NCBI GenBank assembly: GCA_022508825.1
Contig: JAFLUI010000018.1
Location: 1 to 32,349 of the forward strand
Reading direction: 5' to 3'
Length of the DNA stretch: 32,349 nt
Source: Oscillospiraceae bacterium
Lineage (GTDB): Bacteria; Bacillota; Clostridia; Oscillospirales; Ruminococcaceae
The translations under genes were made by a program, and so were the position numbers. The notes under the pieces are model-generated. The model was not told where the DNA came from and searched no databases. It saw only the letters and a program-made list of their open reading frames with translations. Positions 1 through 7,653 of the stretch are shown here, piece by piece (the stretch's first letter is position 1; each line of letters begins with the position of its first letter).

Positions 1-24
1 ATGTTCGGGCATATGTTTTATAAT
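1..24 (+). promoter_or_regulatory. Degenerate copy of the SOS promoter (-10 and partial LexA box)
   Basis: These 24 bases match positions 3734-3757 at 22 of 24 sites. They include TATAAT at 19-24 and the box sequence CGGGCATATGTTTT at 6-19. The left half-site GAAC has become GGGC, so LexA binding is probably weakened. The -35 element would lie before the window start. An AAAGGAGG ribosome site follows at 31-38. Confidence 0.55.
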
Positions 25-42
25 TGCATTAAAGGAGGATTG

Positions 43-90
43 ATGCATATGAAATATGATCTGTGCAAAAATAATCCGCCGCATTTTTAG
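43..90 (+). CDS. Tiny ORF or interrupted gene start (15 aa)
   Basis: An ATG sits 4 bases after a strong AAAGGAGG site (31-38) and encodes MHMKYDLCKNNPPHF before a stop that lies inside the hairpin at 76-96. It has its own promoter and ribosome site but almost no coding length. It may be a leader peptide, or the first codons of a gene cut off when the moron/TMP module arrived. I do not recognise it. Confidence 0.25.
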   Translation: MHMKYDLCKNNPPHF

Positions 91-96
91 CGGCGG
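68..96 (-). terminator. Rho-independent terminator of the minus-strand lipoprotein gene
   Basis: CCGCCGC (76-82) pairs with GCGGCGG (90-96) around a 7-base loop. Read on the minus strand the stem is followed by ATTATTTTT, so it ends transcription of the lipoprotein gene whose stop is at 104. The hairpin at 11300-11323 has the same arrangement and marks the equivalent edge of the second module. Confidence 0.7.
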
Positions 97-103
97 GGGA
101 GGG

Positions 104-1093
104 TTATTCATCCATATCAAGTTTACCTATTGTAAAAATTATAGAATAGTCACTCATTGTGAGCATTGCATTACGATTTTCAGTGAAGAAAGAAAATCTA
201 TCATTCTGTTCGCTAAAGTAAGTAAATGCACTTTCAGGATAACGTTTTAAAAGTTCTTCTTTTAAATAAGCATAGTCAGCCGGTATTTGTTCTTTTTCTG
301 ATTCACTCCGGTATGAATAGCTGACAAAAATTAAGTTTAATGCATTATCATCAAAGTCATACATTATACTGGCATTGCTAAGACCAAAAAAGATTTCGTT
401 TGAATATTCTAAAGTTTCTTCGGTTTCATAATCGGGATCTTTGCTCAGCGTTTTGATTACATCTTCTTTAGACATTCCAAACGTAATACCGTCAAATTCT
501 TCGGCGGGGTCTATCTGGGTTTCAGAAGGAGTTTCGGCGTTATTATTTGATTTCTTTTGTAGTTTTTCCATATCATCAATGCCAATTATAACATATAAGG
601 AATCTTCATCTGCGGCAGATAGTGAAACATAACGGTTTTCAGTATTAAATTTTAGGTTATTATCTTCTTCACTGAATTCAGTAAATGTTTCCTGTGGGTA
701 ACGTTTAAAGAGTTCCTCTTTTATGGATGTATAATCAATCATTTTTTGTTCTGATCCGGTAGGATAATGGTATGTTGCAGACACAAATATCAGCCCATAG
801 ACATCATTAATGAAATAGCTCACTTCTGCATTTTCAATATTAAAATATGATTCATTATTGTATTTTATATTACTGTTTGTAACTCTGTCCGGTTGTTTTC
901 CAAGCGTATTAATGATTTCATCTTTAGTCATACCTAAAGTTATACCATTAAATTCCTCAGCAGGGTTAATTTGAGTTGGTGCAGAAGTTTCTATGTAACT
1001 TTCAGCAGTGGTATTTGTGATATTTTCAGTTGAATTTTTACAAGCGGCAAAAAGCATAACGACAGAAATTATAATTAACATAATTTTTTTCAT
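104..1093 (-). CDS. Prophage moron lipoprotein with two tandem BamE/BLIP-like domains
   Basis: 329 aa. An N-terminal signal peptide ends in the lipobox LFAAC, so the mature protein should start at lipid-modified Cys18 and face the outside of the cytoplasmic membrane. Two related domains of about 130 residues follow (about 44-174 and 194-325). Each begins PAEEF(N/D)GIT(L/F)GM and contains a K-D/E-x-x-x-LxKxPD turn, a KEELxKRYP helix and a TENR strand. The GM-x-K-x-x-V/I-x-x-x-LG-x-P pattern resembles BamE/SmpA and BLIP-fold domains; this is pattern recognition only. The start is at 1093, because AGGAGA lies 7 bases upstream and the lipoprotein at 13240-13794 begins the same way. It has its own promoter and terminator and runs against the phage operon, as morons do. 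Superinfection exclusion is a possible role. Confidence 0.8.
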   Translation of the reverse strand: MKKIMLIIISVVMLFAACKNSTENITNTTAESYIETSAPTQINPAEEFNGITLGMTKDEIINTLGKQPDRVTNSNIKYNNESYFNIENAEVSYFINDVYGLIFVSATYHYPTGSEQKMIDYTSIKEELFKRYPQETFTEFSEEDNNLKFNTENRYVSLSAADEDSLYVIIGIDDMEKLQKKSNNNAETPSETQIDPAEEFDGITFGMSKEDVIKTLSKDPDYETEETLEYSNEIFFGLSNASIMYDFDDNALNLIFVSYSYRSESEKEQIPADYAYLKEELLKRYPESAFTYFSEQNDRFSFFTENRNAMLTMSDYSIIFTIGKLDMDE

Positions 1094-1125
1094 AATAAAA
1101 TCTCCTGATATGATGTGTTTTTTAT

Positions 1126-1154
1126 AGTGTACCATATACAGGAAATAAAGTCAA
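1126..1154 (-). promoter_or_regulatory. Sigma-A promoter of the left moron lipoprotein
   Basis: On the minus strand, TTGACT (1149-1154), a 17-base spacer and TACACT (1126-1131) form a promoter about 33 bases upstream of the ATG. It lies in the 91-bp gap between this gene and the divergent tape measure gene. Confidence 0.6.
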
Positions 1155-1184
1155 GTATTAAAATGAAAATATGAGGTGATTAAT

Positions 1185-3674
1185 ATGAATCTTGAAGAAT
1201 TTTTAAAGAAATTAGAAGAAGCAACTTCAATAGTAAAAAAAGCAGCAGATGCCGATTCTAACGATGTAAAAATATGGGCAAAAATAGATAATAATCCTGA
1301 TGAGGATATTAAAAAAGCGCAAACTTATTTGAGTAATAGTACTAAAGAAGCAGCAGAAGTTGCGGGTCTAATAGCGTCTGTACCAGCAGCTGCTAAGTTA
1401 GCTCTTACAGGCGGGTTAGGTGCAATAGCTGCAATAGGGGGCGGAGTGCTGCTTAAATCAATGATTGACTATTCAAGCGATTACCTTGATCAGCAAAATT
1501 TACAAAACCAAATTCCTGAATCAGTACAAAAAATTTACGATTATATAAATGCGTATAATGAGGCAGTTCAGTCGGCTAAGGAGAACATTAAAAAAGTTGA
1601 TGAAAACGCAAAGAACGCAAGACAGCAATGGAACGAAATACGAAATATGGTTGACGAAAATGGTAAGCTTACAAATAAAGCAAATGAAAGTGAGTTTAAA
1701 AAAGCTATCGGTTTGATGAATAACATGGTTACTGATTTAAACATCAGGATTATTGATAATCAGATACAAAATTACGATGAGAATGAGACGAAAAAATTTG
1801 TATATGACAAAATAGAAGAAGCTTCCCAAAAAGAAAAAGAGAAATATTTGCGTAATAGTTATTTAGAAGCCTCATATATTGATAACGAGGTAGAAAGGTT
1901 ACGTAATATTGCTTTTAGTAATTTATATAATAAAAGCTTGATATATGAAACCAGATCAAAAAGGTATAACGCATACGCTTCGTATTTTAATAGCAATAAA
2001 AAAGATAATACTTCAGATTATATTACAATTGGAAATAAGAAGGTATTAAAAGATACTATAAGCTTTGATGATTATGCCAAAGCTGAAGAAGAGCTCTTTG
2101 AGGCAGAAGAACTGATGAGACAAGCATCTTTTGAATACAGTGCCCTTGCAGGTTTAGATGATTCATATAAATCAGTAATAAGTGAATATGAAGGGCAATT
2201 TTTGAAGGAGGATGATTTAAATAAATACTCAAAATCAACAAATGACACGGCTAAAAGCTTGTCCCCTGAAGAATATGAATTAAAAAACCTTGATACTGGA
2301 AAAGGTAATTTGAACGGCAATGTATTTGGTATGATAACTGATTATACAGATATCGCGAAAGACGTTGCAGATATTGTTCCGGATTGGATTTCAACCGCTG
2401 CTACAGCTGTTTCCGACACAATTAACAATTATGTTGAAGTCCCCACTCCCACCTACTCAATAGGCAGCATTTTAAATTACGACCCTTCTGAGGACGAGGA
2501 CACCATCGAAGATGCAGAACAGACAATGAAGAAGCTGTGGGACAGCGTTTCAATGCAGGAAAACCTTGGACTTATTTCCTCGGAGGAAGCTTACAGACGC
2601 AGGTTAGACCTTATTCAGGAATACTGTCCCGAATATTCAGACGAATGGTACAGCTACTATAAGACCATCCTTGACTACCAGCGGGATGCACTGGAGGAAC
2701 AGGTGCAGGATGTGCAGGACGGTCTTTCGGATATCGTCAGCGAGTATAAGGCGGCTTATTCCAAGATAGAAAGCTCGGTGAACAGCTACAAAAATAAGCT
2801 GCTGACAGTGGGGGATGTGTTCACGATCACTAAGGAAAAGGACGGCGAAGGCAATGAGACTAAAACCTACACCGTTGAAAATCTGACAGAGCAGATGAAC
2901 AAAATGCGGCAGTACCATAAGGTCATCAAGGAGCTTAAGGAGCGGGGCGTTTCGGATGATGTGCTCAGACAGCTTACAACATTTGATATGGACGACGGAA
3001 TGGTATTTGCGGAAAATCTTGCAAAGTCCTCCGATGCGGAGCTTGAAAAAATAAACGAGCTTTATGCTGAGCGGGACAAGCTTGCAGGTGATCTCGCAAA
3101 TGATCTGTATGCTCCCGAAATGGACAAGCTGAACAGCGAGCTTATCGATAGTGTTGTTGACCGGTTCGGGTCGCTTCCCGAGGAGATAAGGGCAATAGGA
3201 GGAGAGTCCCTTGCCGCATTTGTGGAGGGTATACTTGGAGACAAGGATGATCTCACAGCGGCGGCTCAGGAGTTTATAGACAGCTTTTTCACCGCCTGTG
3301 AGGAGGGTATTTCTTCCGCCGCTATCGGAATGAAAAATGTGGGACAGAATATTGCGGACATCCTTGGCGAGCAGGGCTCCTACTCCATCAGATATGGAAG
3401 CGGCAGGAAGGCTTCGGACGTCTCTGCTGAAAAGATGAACAGTATTTATGAAAATGCCATGGCGGCACATGACCATATGGCGAACATTATGGCAGCATCT
3501 CAGCAGTTCAACTCATACAACTATTACGAAAATGCGCCGCAAGCAAGCAGCAGGAGAGACGAAAAAATAGTTCTTGACAACAAGGCGGATATTACAGTGA
3601 AGCTTGACAGGGAGACTATCGGTCAGACAATATATGAATGGATAAAGGAATATAAATGGAGAACGGGTACATAA
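1185..3674 (+). CDS. Second tape-measure-like protein (TMP2), chimeric
   Basis: 829 aa. Residues 1 to about 417 are AT-rich in coding sequence, largely helical and charged, with one hydrophobic glycine/alanine stretch at about 60-90, and are unlike the other TMP in this window. From about residue 418 (TYSIGSILNYDPSEDEDT) to the end it is clearly homologous to residues 518-937 of the TMP at 14605-17418. Shared blocks include LWDSVSMQE, YSDEWYSYYKTILDYQRD, TKTYTVENLTEQMNKMR, AENLA-SSDAELEKI and VKLDRE. The start at 1185 follows GAGGTG, as in the other TMP. A tape measure normally sits after the tail chaperones; here it lies before the terminase genes, separated from them by a promoter. It could be an alternative tape measure, a recombination reservoir or a relic. 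The reading frame is intact. Confidence 0.75.
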   Translation: MNLEEFLKKLEEATSIVKKAADADSNDVKIWAKIDNNPDEDIKKAQTYLSNSTKEAAEVAGLIASVPAAAKLALTGGLGAIAAIGGGVLLKSMIDYSSDYLDQQNLQNQIPESVQKIYDYINAYNEAVQSAKENIKKVDENAKNARQQWNEIRNMVDENGKLTNKANESEFKKAIGLMNNMVTDLNIRIIDNQIQNYDENETKKFVYDKIEEASQKEKEKYLRNSYLEASYIDNEVERLRNIAFSNLYNKSLIYETRSKRYNAYASYFNSNKKDNTSDYITIGNKKVLKDTISFDDYAKAEEELFEAEELMRQASFEYSALAGLDDSYKSVISEYEGQFLKEDDLNKYSKSTNDTAKSLSPEEYELKNLDTGKGNLNGNVFGMITDYTDIAKDVADIVPDWISTAATAVSDTINNYVEVPTPTYSIGSILNYDPSEDEDTIEDAEQTMKKLWDSVSMQENLGLISSEEAYRRRLDLIQEYCPEYSDEWYSYYKTILDYQRDALEEQVQDVQDGLSDIVSEYKAAYSKIESSVNSYKNKLLTVGDVFTITKEKDGEGNETKTYTVENLTEQMNKMRQYHKVIKELKERGVSDDVLRQLTTFDMDDGMVFAENLAKSSDAELEKINELYAERDKLAGDLANDLYAPEMDKLNSELIDSVVDRFGSLPEEIRAIGGESLAAFVEGILGDKDDLTAAAQEFIDSFFTACEEGISSAAIGMKNVGQNIADILGEQGSYSIRYGSGRKASDVSAEKMNSIYENAMAAHDHMANIMAASQQFNSYNYYENAPQASSRRDEKIVLDNKADITVKLDRETIGQTIYEWIKEYKWRTGT

Positions 3675-3688
3675 TGGCAAAATATTGA
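3674..3688 (+). pseudogene. Five-codon relic of the tail gene that follows the tape measure
   Basis: TMP2 ends ATAATGGCAAAA, with the stop overlapping an ATG by one base, then reads MAKY-stop. The intact operon has ATAATGGTAAAA at 17415-17426, where the same overlap opens the next tail gene. Eleven of 12 bases agree and homology then stops, so the left copy was cut off just inside the following gene. Confidence 0.5.
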
Positions 3689-3715
3689 CACCCGCATTTT
3701 TTGATCACAAATTAG

Positions 3716-3727
3716 GAACATATGTTC
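3716..3727. promoter_or_regulatory. LexA (SOS) box 1
   Basis: GAACATATGTTC is a perfect 12-base palindrome matching the Gram-positive LexA/DinR operator pattern GAAC-N4-GTTC. It lies one base upstream of the -35 element. Confidence 0.75.
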
Positions 3728-3728
3728 C

Positions 3729-3757
3729 TTGAAATGTTCGAACATATGTTTTATAAT
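3729..3757 (+). promoter_or_regulatory. Promoter of the prophage structural operon with embedded LexA box 2
   Basis: TTGAAA (3729-3734), a 17-base spacer and TATAAT (3752-3757) form a near-consensus sigma-A promoter. The spacer holds a second LexA-type box, CGAACATATGTTTT (3739-3752), centred 24 bp from box 1. LexA bound at either box would block polymerase. The first gene downstream starts at 3806. Confidence 0.8.
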
Positions 3758-3805
3758 AAAAATGTAAGGTTCGGTCCCGTAAAAATAAAGGAAAGGAGAT
3801 ATTTT

Positions 3806-4093
3806 ATGGCAGCAGATGCAGCGGCAGTTTTATCTGTATATTCAGGGGTCCTTACCCTGCTTATCGGCGTCATAGGCTTTTTTCTGGTGCGGACGTTCAG
3901 GGAGCTGGATAATAAGATCTCCGCTAAGGAGTTTGAGACCGCACAGAAGGATATCGAAAAAAATACCGATGACATACGCAGGATAAAGGACAATTATCTT
4001 ACTAAGGACGATTTTTTCAGAGAACAGACCAAGACAGAAAAAAAGCTGGACGATATGCTGAAAATTCTTATGGATCTTAGCAAGGGTATATAA
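3806..4093 (+). CDS. Small membrane-anchored coiled-coil phage protein
   Basis: 95 aa. The start at 3806 was chosen because AAAGGAGA lies upstream; an in-frame ATG at 3722 would fall inside the promoter. Residues about 5-28 form one hydrophobic membrane segment (VLSVYSGVLTLLIGVIGFFL). The rest is charged and predicted helical/coiled coil, ending in KKLDDMLKILMDL. It is the first gene after the SOS promoter and precedes the terminase pair. Size and layout recall XhlA-type or holin-associated proteins, but the order is reversed (membrane segment first) and the family is not clear to me. If lysis-related, it would be expressed earliest in the operon. Confidence 0.7.
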   Translation: MAADAAAVLSVYSGVLTLLIGVIGFFLVRTFRELDNKISAKEFETAQKDIEKNTDDIRRIKDNYLTKDDFFREQTKTEKKLDDMLKILMDLSKGI

Positions 4094-4113
4094 AAATCAG
4101 AAAGGAGGCGGCT

Positions 4114-4119
4114 ATGTAA
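4114..4119 (+). other. Start-stop codon pair (ATG-TAA) before terS
   Basis: AAAGGAGG at 4101-4108 is better spaced for this ATG-TAA (5 bases) than for the terminase small subunit ATG at 4123 (14 bases). A similar ATG-TAA sits at 7370-7375, just before the scaffold gene. It could tune initiation by holding ribosomes at the site, or be chance. Confidence 0.35.
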
Positions 4120-4122
4120 AGC

Positions 4123-4479
4123 ATGGCAAGAGGATCAAAACAAAAAATGAATAAGCCGGATCAGGACAGGACAGAGGAAATTATCCGCACCCTCTCGGAT
4201 CTCATTCTGACAAGCATACAGCGGCTTTCCGATGAGGATCTTGAGGATGTGGACCCTATGAAGCTTATGAAGCAGGCTTCCGATCTTATCCGTCTGACGG
4301 CTTACAAAAAAAGCGTGGACATCAAAAACAAAAAGCTCTCGGAGGTTGGCTTCGGGGCTGTAAAGGACAAGGTTTTCGAGGCTCTGGCAAGACAGTATCC
4401 GGAGTTATATGAAAAGCTTGCGGCGGCTATCGATGAGCTGTCCGAGGAAGAGGAAAATTATAACGGAGGAGAAGAATGA
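4123..4479 (+). CDS. Putative terminase small subunit
   Basis: 118 aa, highly charged and helical, with an acidic tail (EELSEEEE-type). It sits directly before the large terminase and overlaps it by four bases (ATGA), so translation is probably coupled. The call rests on position, size and charge; I see no diagnostic helix-turn-helix. Small subunits recognise the packaging site on viral DNA and load the large subunit. The start is at ATG 4123, preceded by the ATG-TAA pair noted separately. Confidence 0.55.
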   Translation: MARGSKQKMNKPDQDRTEEIIRTLSDLILTSIQRLSDEDLEDVDPMKLMKQASDLIRLTAYKKSVDIKNKKLSEVGFGAVKDKVFEALARQYPELYEKLAAAIDELSEEEENYNGGEE

Positions 4480-5885
4480 GTTCTGTTGAAAGCTCGGCGG
4501 TGAAGGCTCTTGCGGCGGCGATGGACTCTGTAAGAGCGGAAAAATCCGTACCCTACAATTTCGGCGAAAAGCATCTGGACTATATCCGCAGATGTCCCGA
4601 CTGCATGATAAACGTTGCGGAGGGGGCTGTCCGTGCAGGCAAGACGGTGGACAACATCTACGCCTTCTGCAAAGAGCTTCAGACCACAAGGGACAAGCTC
4701 CATCTTGCAACGGCGTCCACTCTGGGAAATGCAAAGCTTATCCTCGGCGACTGCAACGGTTTCGGTATCGAGCATTATTTCAAGGGTCAGTGCCGCTGGG
4801 GAAAATACAAGGGCAATGAGGCTCTCACTATCTGCGGAGCGTCCACAGGCTTCAAGACACGTATAGTTATTTTCTGCGGGGGGATGCTTGAAAGCAGCTT
4901 CAAATCCATCCGCGGAAATTCCTACGGGATGTGGATAGCTACGGAGATAAATCTCCATGCGGACAGCTTTATAAAAGAGGCTTTTAACCGTACTATCGCG
5001 GCATATAAAAGAAAGATTTTCTGGGATCTTAACCCGGACAATCCCAAGGCGAAAATTTACACCGACTATATCGACAGGTACCGGAGCGACAGTGTGGAGG
5101 GCAAATTTATCGGGGGATATAATTACGGTCATTTCACCATTGACGACAATATCAACATACCCGAGCAGAGACGTGAGGAAATACGCTCCCAGTATGACAC
5201 CTCCTCGGTATGGTACAAGCGGGACATCCTGGGCATACGCATTGCGGCGGACGGCATTATTTTCAGGGGCTTTGCGGATGATCCCGAACGGTACATAACC
5301 GACAGTGTTGATGCTGATCTCATCACCTCGATCAACATCGGCATTGATTTCGGAGGAAACAAGTCAAAGACGGTTTTTGTCGCCACGGCTTTTCTGGACG
5401 GGTTCAGGGCTCTGGCTGTTATTGCAGAGCACAGAATTGACGGCGGCAAGGGAGAGGTTGACCCGCAGAAAATAAATGAGGAGTTTATCTCCTTCATGAA
5501 AAAATTATACAGGCGGTTCCCCTCTCATTTAATAAAATTTGTCTGGGCGGACAATGAAAATCAGGCGGTGATAAACGGGCTCAGATATGCCTGCAGAAAT
5601 GCACGTCTGGCGGTGAAGATCATGGACTGTTACAAGGCTCCCTGCAATGACAGGATAGCGGCTCTCACCTCACTGATGGCGCAGGATCGCTTCTCGGTAA
5701 TGAGAGAATGCGAGGGCGTAATAAGCAGTCTGTCCGAACAGATATGGGATCCGAAAATTACTGACAGGGACGTCCGACTTGATGACGGCACCTGTGATAT
5801 TGATACTGCTGACGCACTGGAATACAGCTTCAGCAAATTTATCAAACTGCTTTTGTCAGAAAGGAATATCGAACATGAACAATGA
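4476..5885 (+). CDS. terL: Phage terminase large subunit
   Basis: 469 aa, normal length. It packages DNA into the prohead using ATP and cuts the concatemer. The ATPase half has a Walker A motif GAVRAGKT (50-57), a Walker B-like strand YGMWIATE with catalytic Glu157, and a coupling region WDLNPDNPKAKIY (about 183-195). The nuclease half begins with INIGIDFGG, where Asp291 is the expected metal ligand, and has a later acidic motif FVWADNEN. Both domains look intact. It overlaps the small subunit upstream (ATGA) and the portal gene downstream by 11 bases. Confidence 0.95.
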   Translation: MSSVESSAVKALAAAMDSVRAEKSVPYNFGEKHLDYIRRCPDCMINVAEGAVRAGKTVDNIYAFCKELQTTRDKLHLATASTLGNAKLILGDCNGFGIEHYFKGQCRWGKYKGNEALTICGASTGFKTRIVIFCGGMLESSFKSIRGNSYGMWIATEINLHADSFIKEAFNRTIAAYKRKIFWDLNPDNPKAKIYTDYIDRYRSDSVEGKFIGGYNYGHFTIDDNINIPEQRREEIRSQYDTSSVWYKRDILGIRIAADGIIFRGFADDPERYITDSVDADLITSINIGIDFGGNKSKTVFVATAFLDGFRALAVIAEHRIDGGKGEVDPQKINEEFISFMKKLYRRFPSHLIKFVWADNENQAVINGLRYACRNARLAVKIMDCYKAPCNDRIAALTSLMAQDRFSVMRECEGVISSLSEQIWDPKITDRDVRLDDGTCDIDTADALEYSFSKFIKLLLSERNIEHEQ

Positions 5886-7323
5886 AATAATCAATTATCT
5901 TGGCAAAAAATTCGGCTGCGTTCTCAGTGCGGATTACTACAGCAAAATAAATGAATGGCGGCTCTGGTGGATAGGCTTTTACGAGCCGTTCCACCGCATA
6001 GCCTTTGAAAACGGCGAGAGCTACAGGACAAAGGATATGTACACTCTGAAAATGGCTAAAAAAATATGCGAGGACTGGGCGAGCATACTTATCAACGACA
6101 AGACCTCCGTTAAGCTGGACGACAGATACAGCTCGGAATTTTTAATGGGGGAAAGTGAAAACGGCGGCGTCTTCGGCAGCAATAATTTCTGGGAGGAAGC
6201 CAACGGTCTTATGGAACGTATGATGTGGTCCGGCACTGCGGCGGTGGTCATCAGGCTGAAAAATGTCTCCGTTGACAGAAAGGGAAAAATTATCCCCTCC
6301 CCCGATGCGAAGATCGATCTCAACTATATTGATGCGGACATGATAATTCCCATGAGCTGTGACAACGGCATCATTACAGAGGCAGCGTTCTGCTCTGAAC
6401 TGTATCTCCATGGCAGCAAAAAAATTTATCTTGAGATACACCGTCTTGAGGGCGGGGAGTATGTTATTGAAAATCACCTCTTCAATACCGAACGCTATGG
6501 GGGAACTCTTACAGAGGAGACGCTTCCGGAGGGTATCCCCGCTCTTATAAAGACGGGCTCGGACAAGCCCTGGTTCTCGGTGTGCAGACCTGCGGTGGTA
6601 AATCCCTTTCCCGAGAGCAACGGTCTGGGGTGCTCCATATTCTACAATGCCATCGACAATCTGAAGGGAGCGGATCTTGCGTACAACAATTTTAACTCCG
6701 ACATTTGGTTAGGGCAGAAAAAGGTCTTTCTCAGCAAGAGCCTTATGTCCGAGCTGTCGGGAGAGAAAAAGATATCCCCCGATGAGGTAAATCAGCAGCT
6801 TTTTTACTACATATCCGAGACCATTGACGACGGCACGGGAAAGCCTCTTGTTCAGGAGCATAATCCCGAGCTTCGGGTGGAGGAAAATATCGCGGCGGTG
6901 CAGTCCCAGCTTGATCTTCTCAGCTTCAAGGCGGGGTTCGGCACAAAGCATTATCAGTTCAATACCTATCGTGATGTTACTGCCACTCAGTATGTGGGGG
7001 ACAAGCAGGATCTTATACAGCACGCTCACAAGCATTTCATCAATGTGGAGGGATTTCTGCACAGACTTGTGAAAACAATTCTTCTTATCGGATACAGGTA
7101 CATTGACGGGAAGCTTGACCCCGACGCACGGGTCTCCGTTGTCTTTGACCAGTCCCCCTTTATTGACGAAAACTCCGAGCGGGAGCGTGACAGGCAGGAC
7201 GTGCTGAATGGCATCCTTGCAAAGTGGGAGTACCGCATGAAATGGATGGGAGAGTCGGAGGAGGAAGCGAAAGCGGTGCTCTCTGAGATCGCAGACGGTG
7301 AAAGGGGGAATGTGACGGTGTAA
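5875..7323 (+). CDS. Phage portal protein, SPP1 gp6-like
   Basis: 482 aa, the usual size for SPP1-type portals. It forms the dodecameric ring through which DNA enters and to which the tail is joined. Features of the family include the N-terminal INEWRLWWIGFYEPFHRI, the region after KMAKKICEDWASILINDKT, and the C-terminal NSERERDRQD helix. The start is at 5875, inside the end of terL, with AGAAAGG upstream. The frame stays open further upstream but has no ribosome site there. It lies between terL and scaffold/capsid, as expected. Confidence 0.9.
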   Translation: MNNEIINYLGKKFGCVLSADYYSKINEWRLWWIGFYEPFHRIAFENGESYRTKDMYTLKMAKKICEDWASILINDKTSVKLDDRYSSEFLMGESENGGVFGSNNFWEEANGLMERMMWSGTAAVVIRLKNVSVDRKGKIIPSPDAKIDLNYIDADMIIPMSCDNGIITEAAFCSELYLHGSKKIYLEIHRLEGGEYVIENHLFNTERYGGTLTEETLPEGIPALIKTGSDKPWFSVCRPAVVNPFPESNGLGCSIFYNAIDNLKGADLAYNNFNSDIWLGQKKVFLSKSLMSELSGEKKISPDEVNQQLFYYISETIDDGTGKPLVQEHNPELRVEENIAAVQSQLDLLSFKAGFGTKHYQFNTYRDVTATQYVGDKQDLIQHAHKHFINVEGFLHRLVKTILLIGYRYIDGKLDPDARVSVVFDQSPFIDENSERERDRQDVLNGILAKWEYRMKWMGESEEEAKAVLSEIADGERGNVTV

Positions 7324-7377
7324 AGTAAAACATCCGCTGAAACATGATCTAAAAATATATGAAAGGAAGATGTAAAA

Positions 7378-7614
7378 ATGAACATTGAAGATCTGAAAAA
7401 GCTGGGAGTCTCCGAGGATATTGCAGAGCAAATTCTTGATATGCATAAAAAGGCTCTCTCAGATAAGGAGTCCGAGCTGGAGATGGCGACCGAAAAGATC
7501 GGGGAGCTGATGGAGGAAAACTCCGCACGGACAGTGGACATGGGTCTTAAGCATGGGGCGGCTGCCTCCGGCGAGCAGTTCGGTTTTAAATTCACCGGCA
7601 TATGGTGCAAGTAA
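7378..7614 (+). CDS. Very short gp20-like capsid scaffold protein
   Basis: 78 aa. The N-terminus (MNIEDLKKLGVSEDIAEQIL) and a short coiled coil lead directly to a C-terminal FGFKFTGI-type ending typical of gp20/scaffold proteins of Firmicutes siphophages, which I recall as usually about 150-200 aa. The middle coiled-coil part seems missing with the frame kept. It lies between portal and capsid, the normal scaffold position. It may be a functional mini-scaffold or an internal deletion. An ATG-TAA pair sits 2 bases before its start. Confidence 0.65.
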   Translation: MNIEDLKKLGVSEDIAEQILDMHKKALSDKESELEMATEKIGELMEENSARTVDMGLKHGAAASGEQFGFKFTGIWCK

Positions 7615-7653
7615 TTTTTAATTTATCTATTCAAAAAGAAAGGATGATTTTTT

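Noticed and set aside
56-250. Plus-strand ORF of 64 aa at the window start
   Set aside because: It runs through the terminator and antisense to the lipoprotein 3' end, with no ribosome site.
2637-3476. Minus-strand ORF of 279 aa inside TMP2, similar to one of 296 aa at 16360-17250
   Set aside because: They resemble each other only because they are antisense to the two homologous TMP C-terminal regions. No ribosome site or promoter, and the plus-strand frame is clearly the coding one.
3704-3712. ATCACAAAT shared with the rlmH 3' end as a possible attachment repeat
   Set aside because: Only nine bases, in inverted orientation relative to rlmH, and inside the promoter region; easily chance in AT-rich DNA.
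3722-3805. Upstream extension of the small membrane protein to ATG 3722
   Set aside because: This ATG lies in LexA box 1 and upstream of the -10, so it would not be in the transcript. ATG 3806 has a good ribosome site.
4458-5132. Minus-strand ORF of 224 aa opposite terL
   Set aside because: Antisense shadow of a gene with clear Walker and nuclease motifs.
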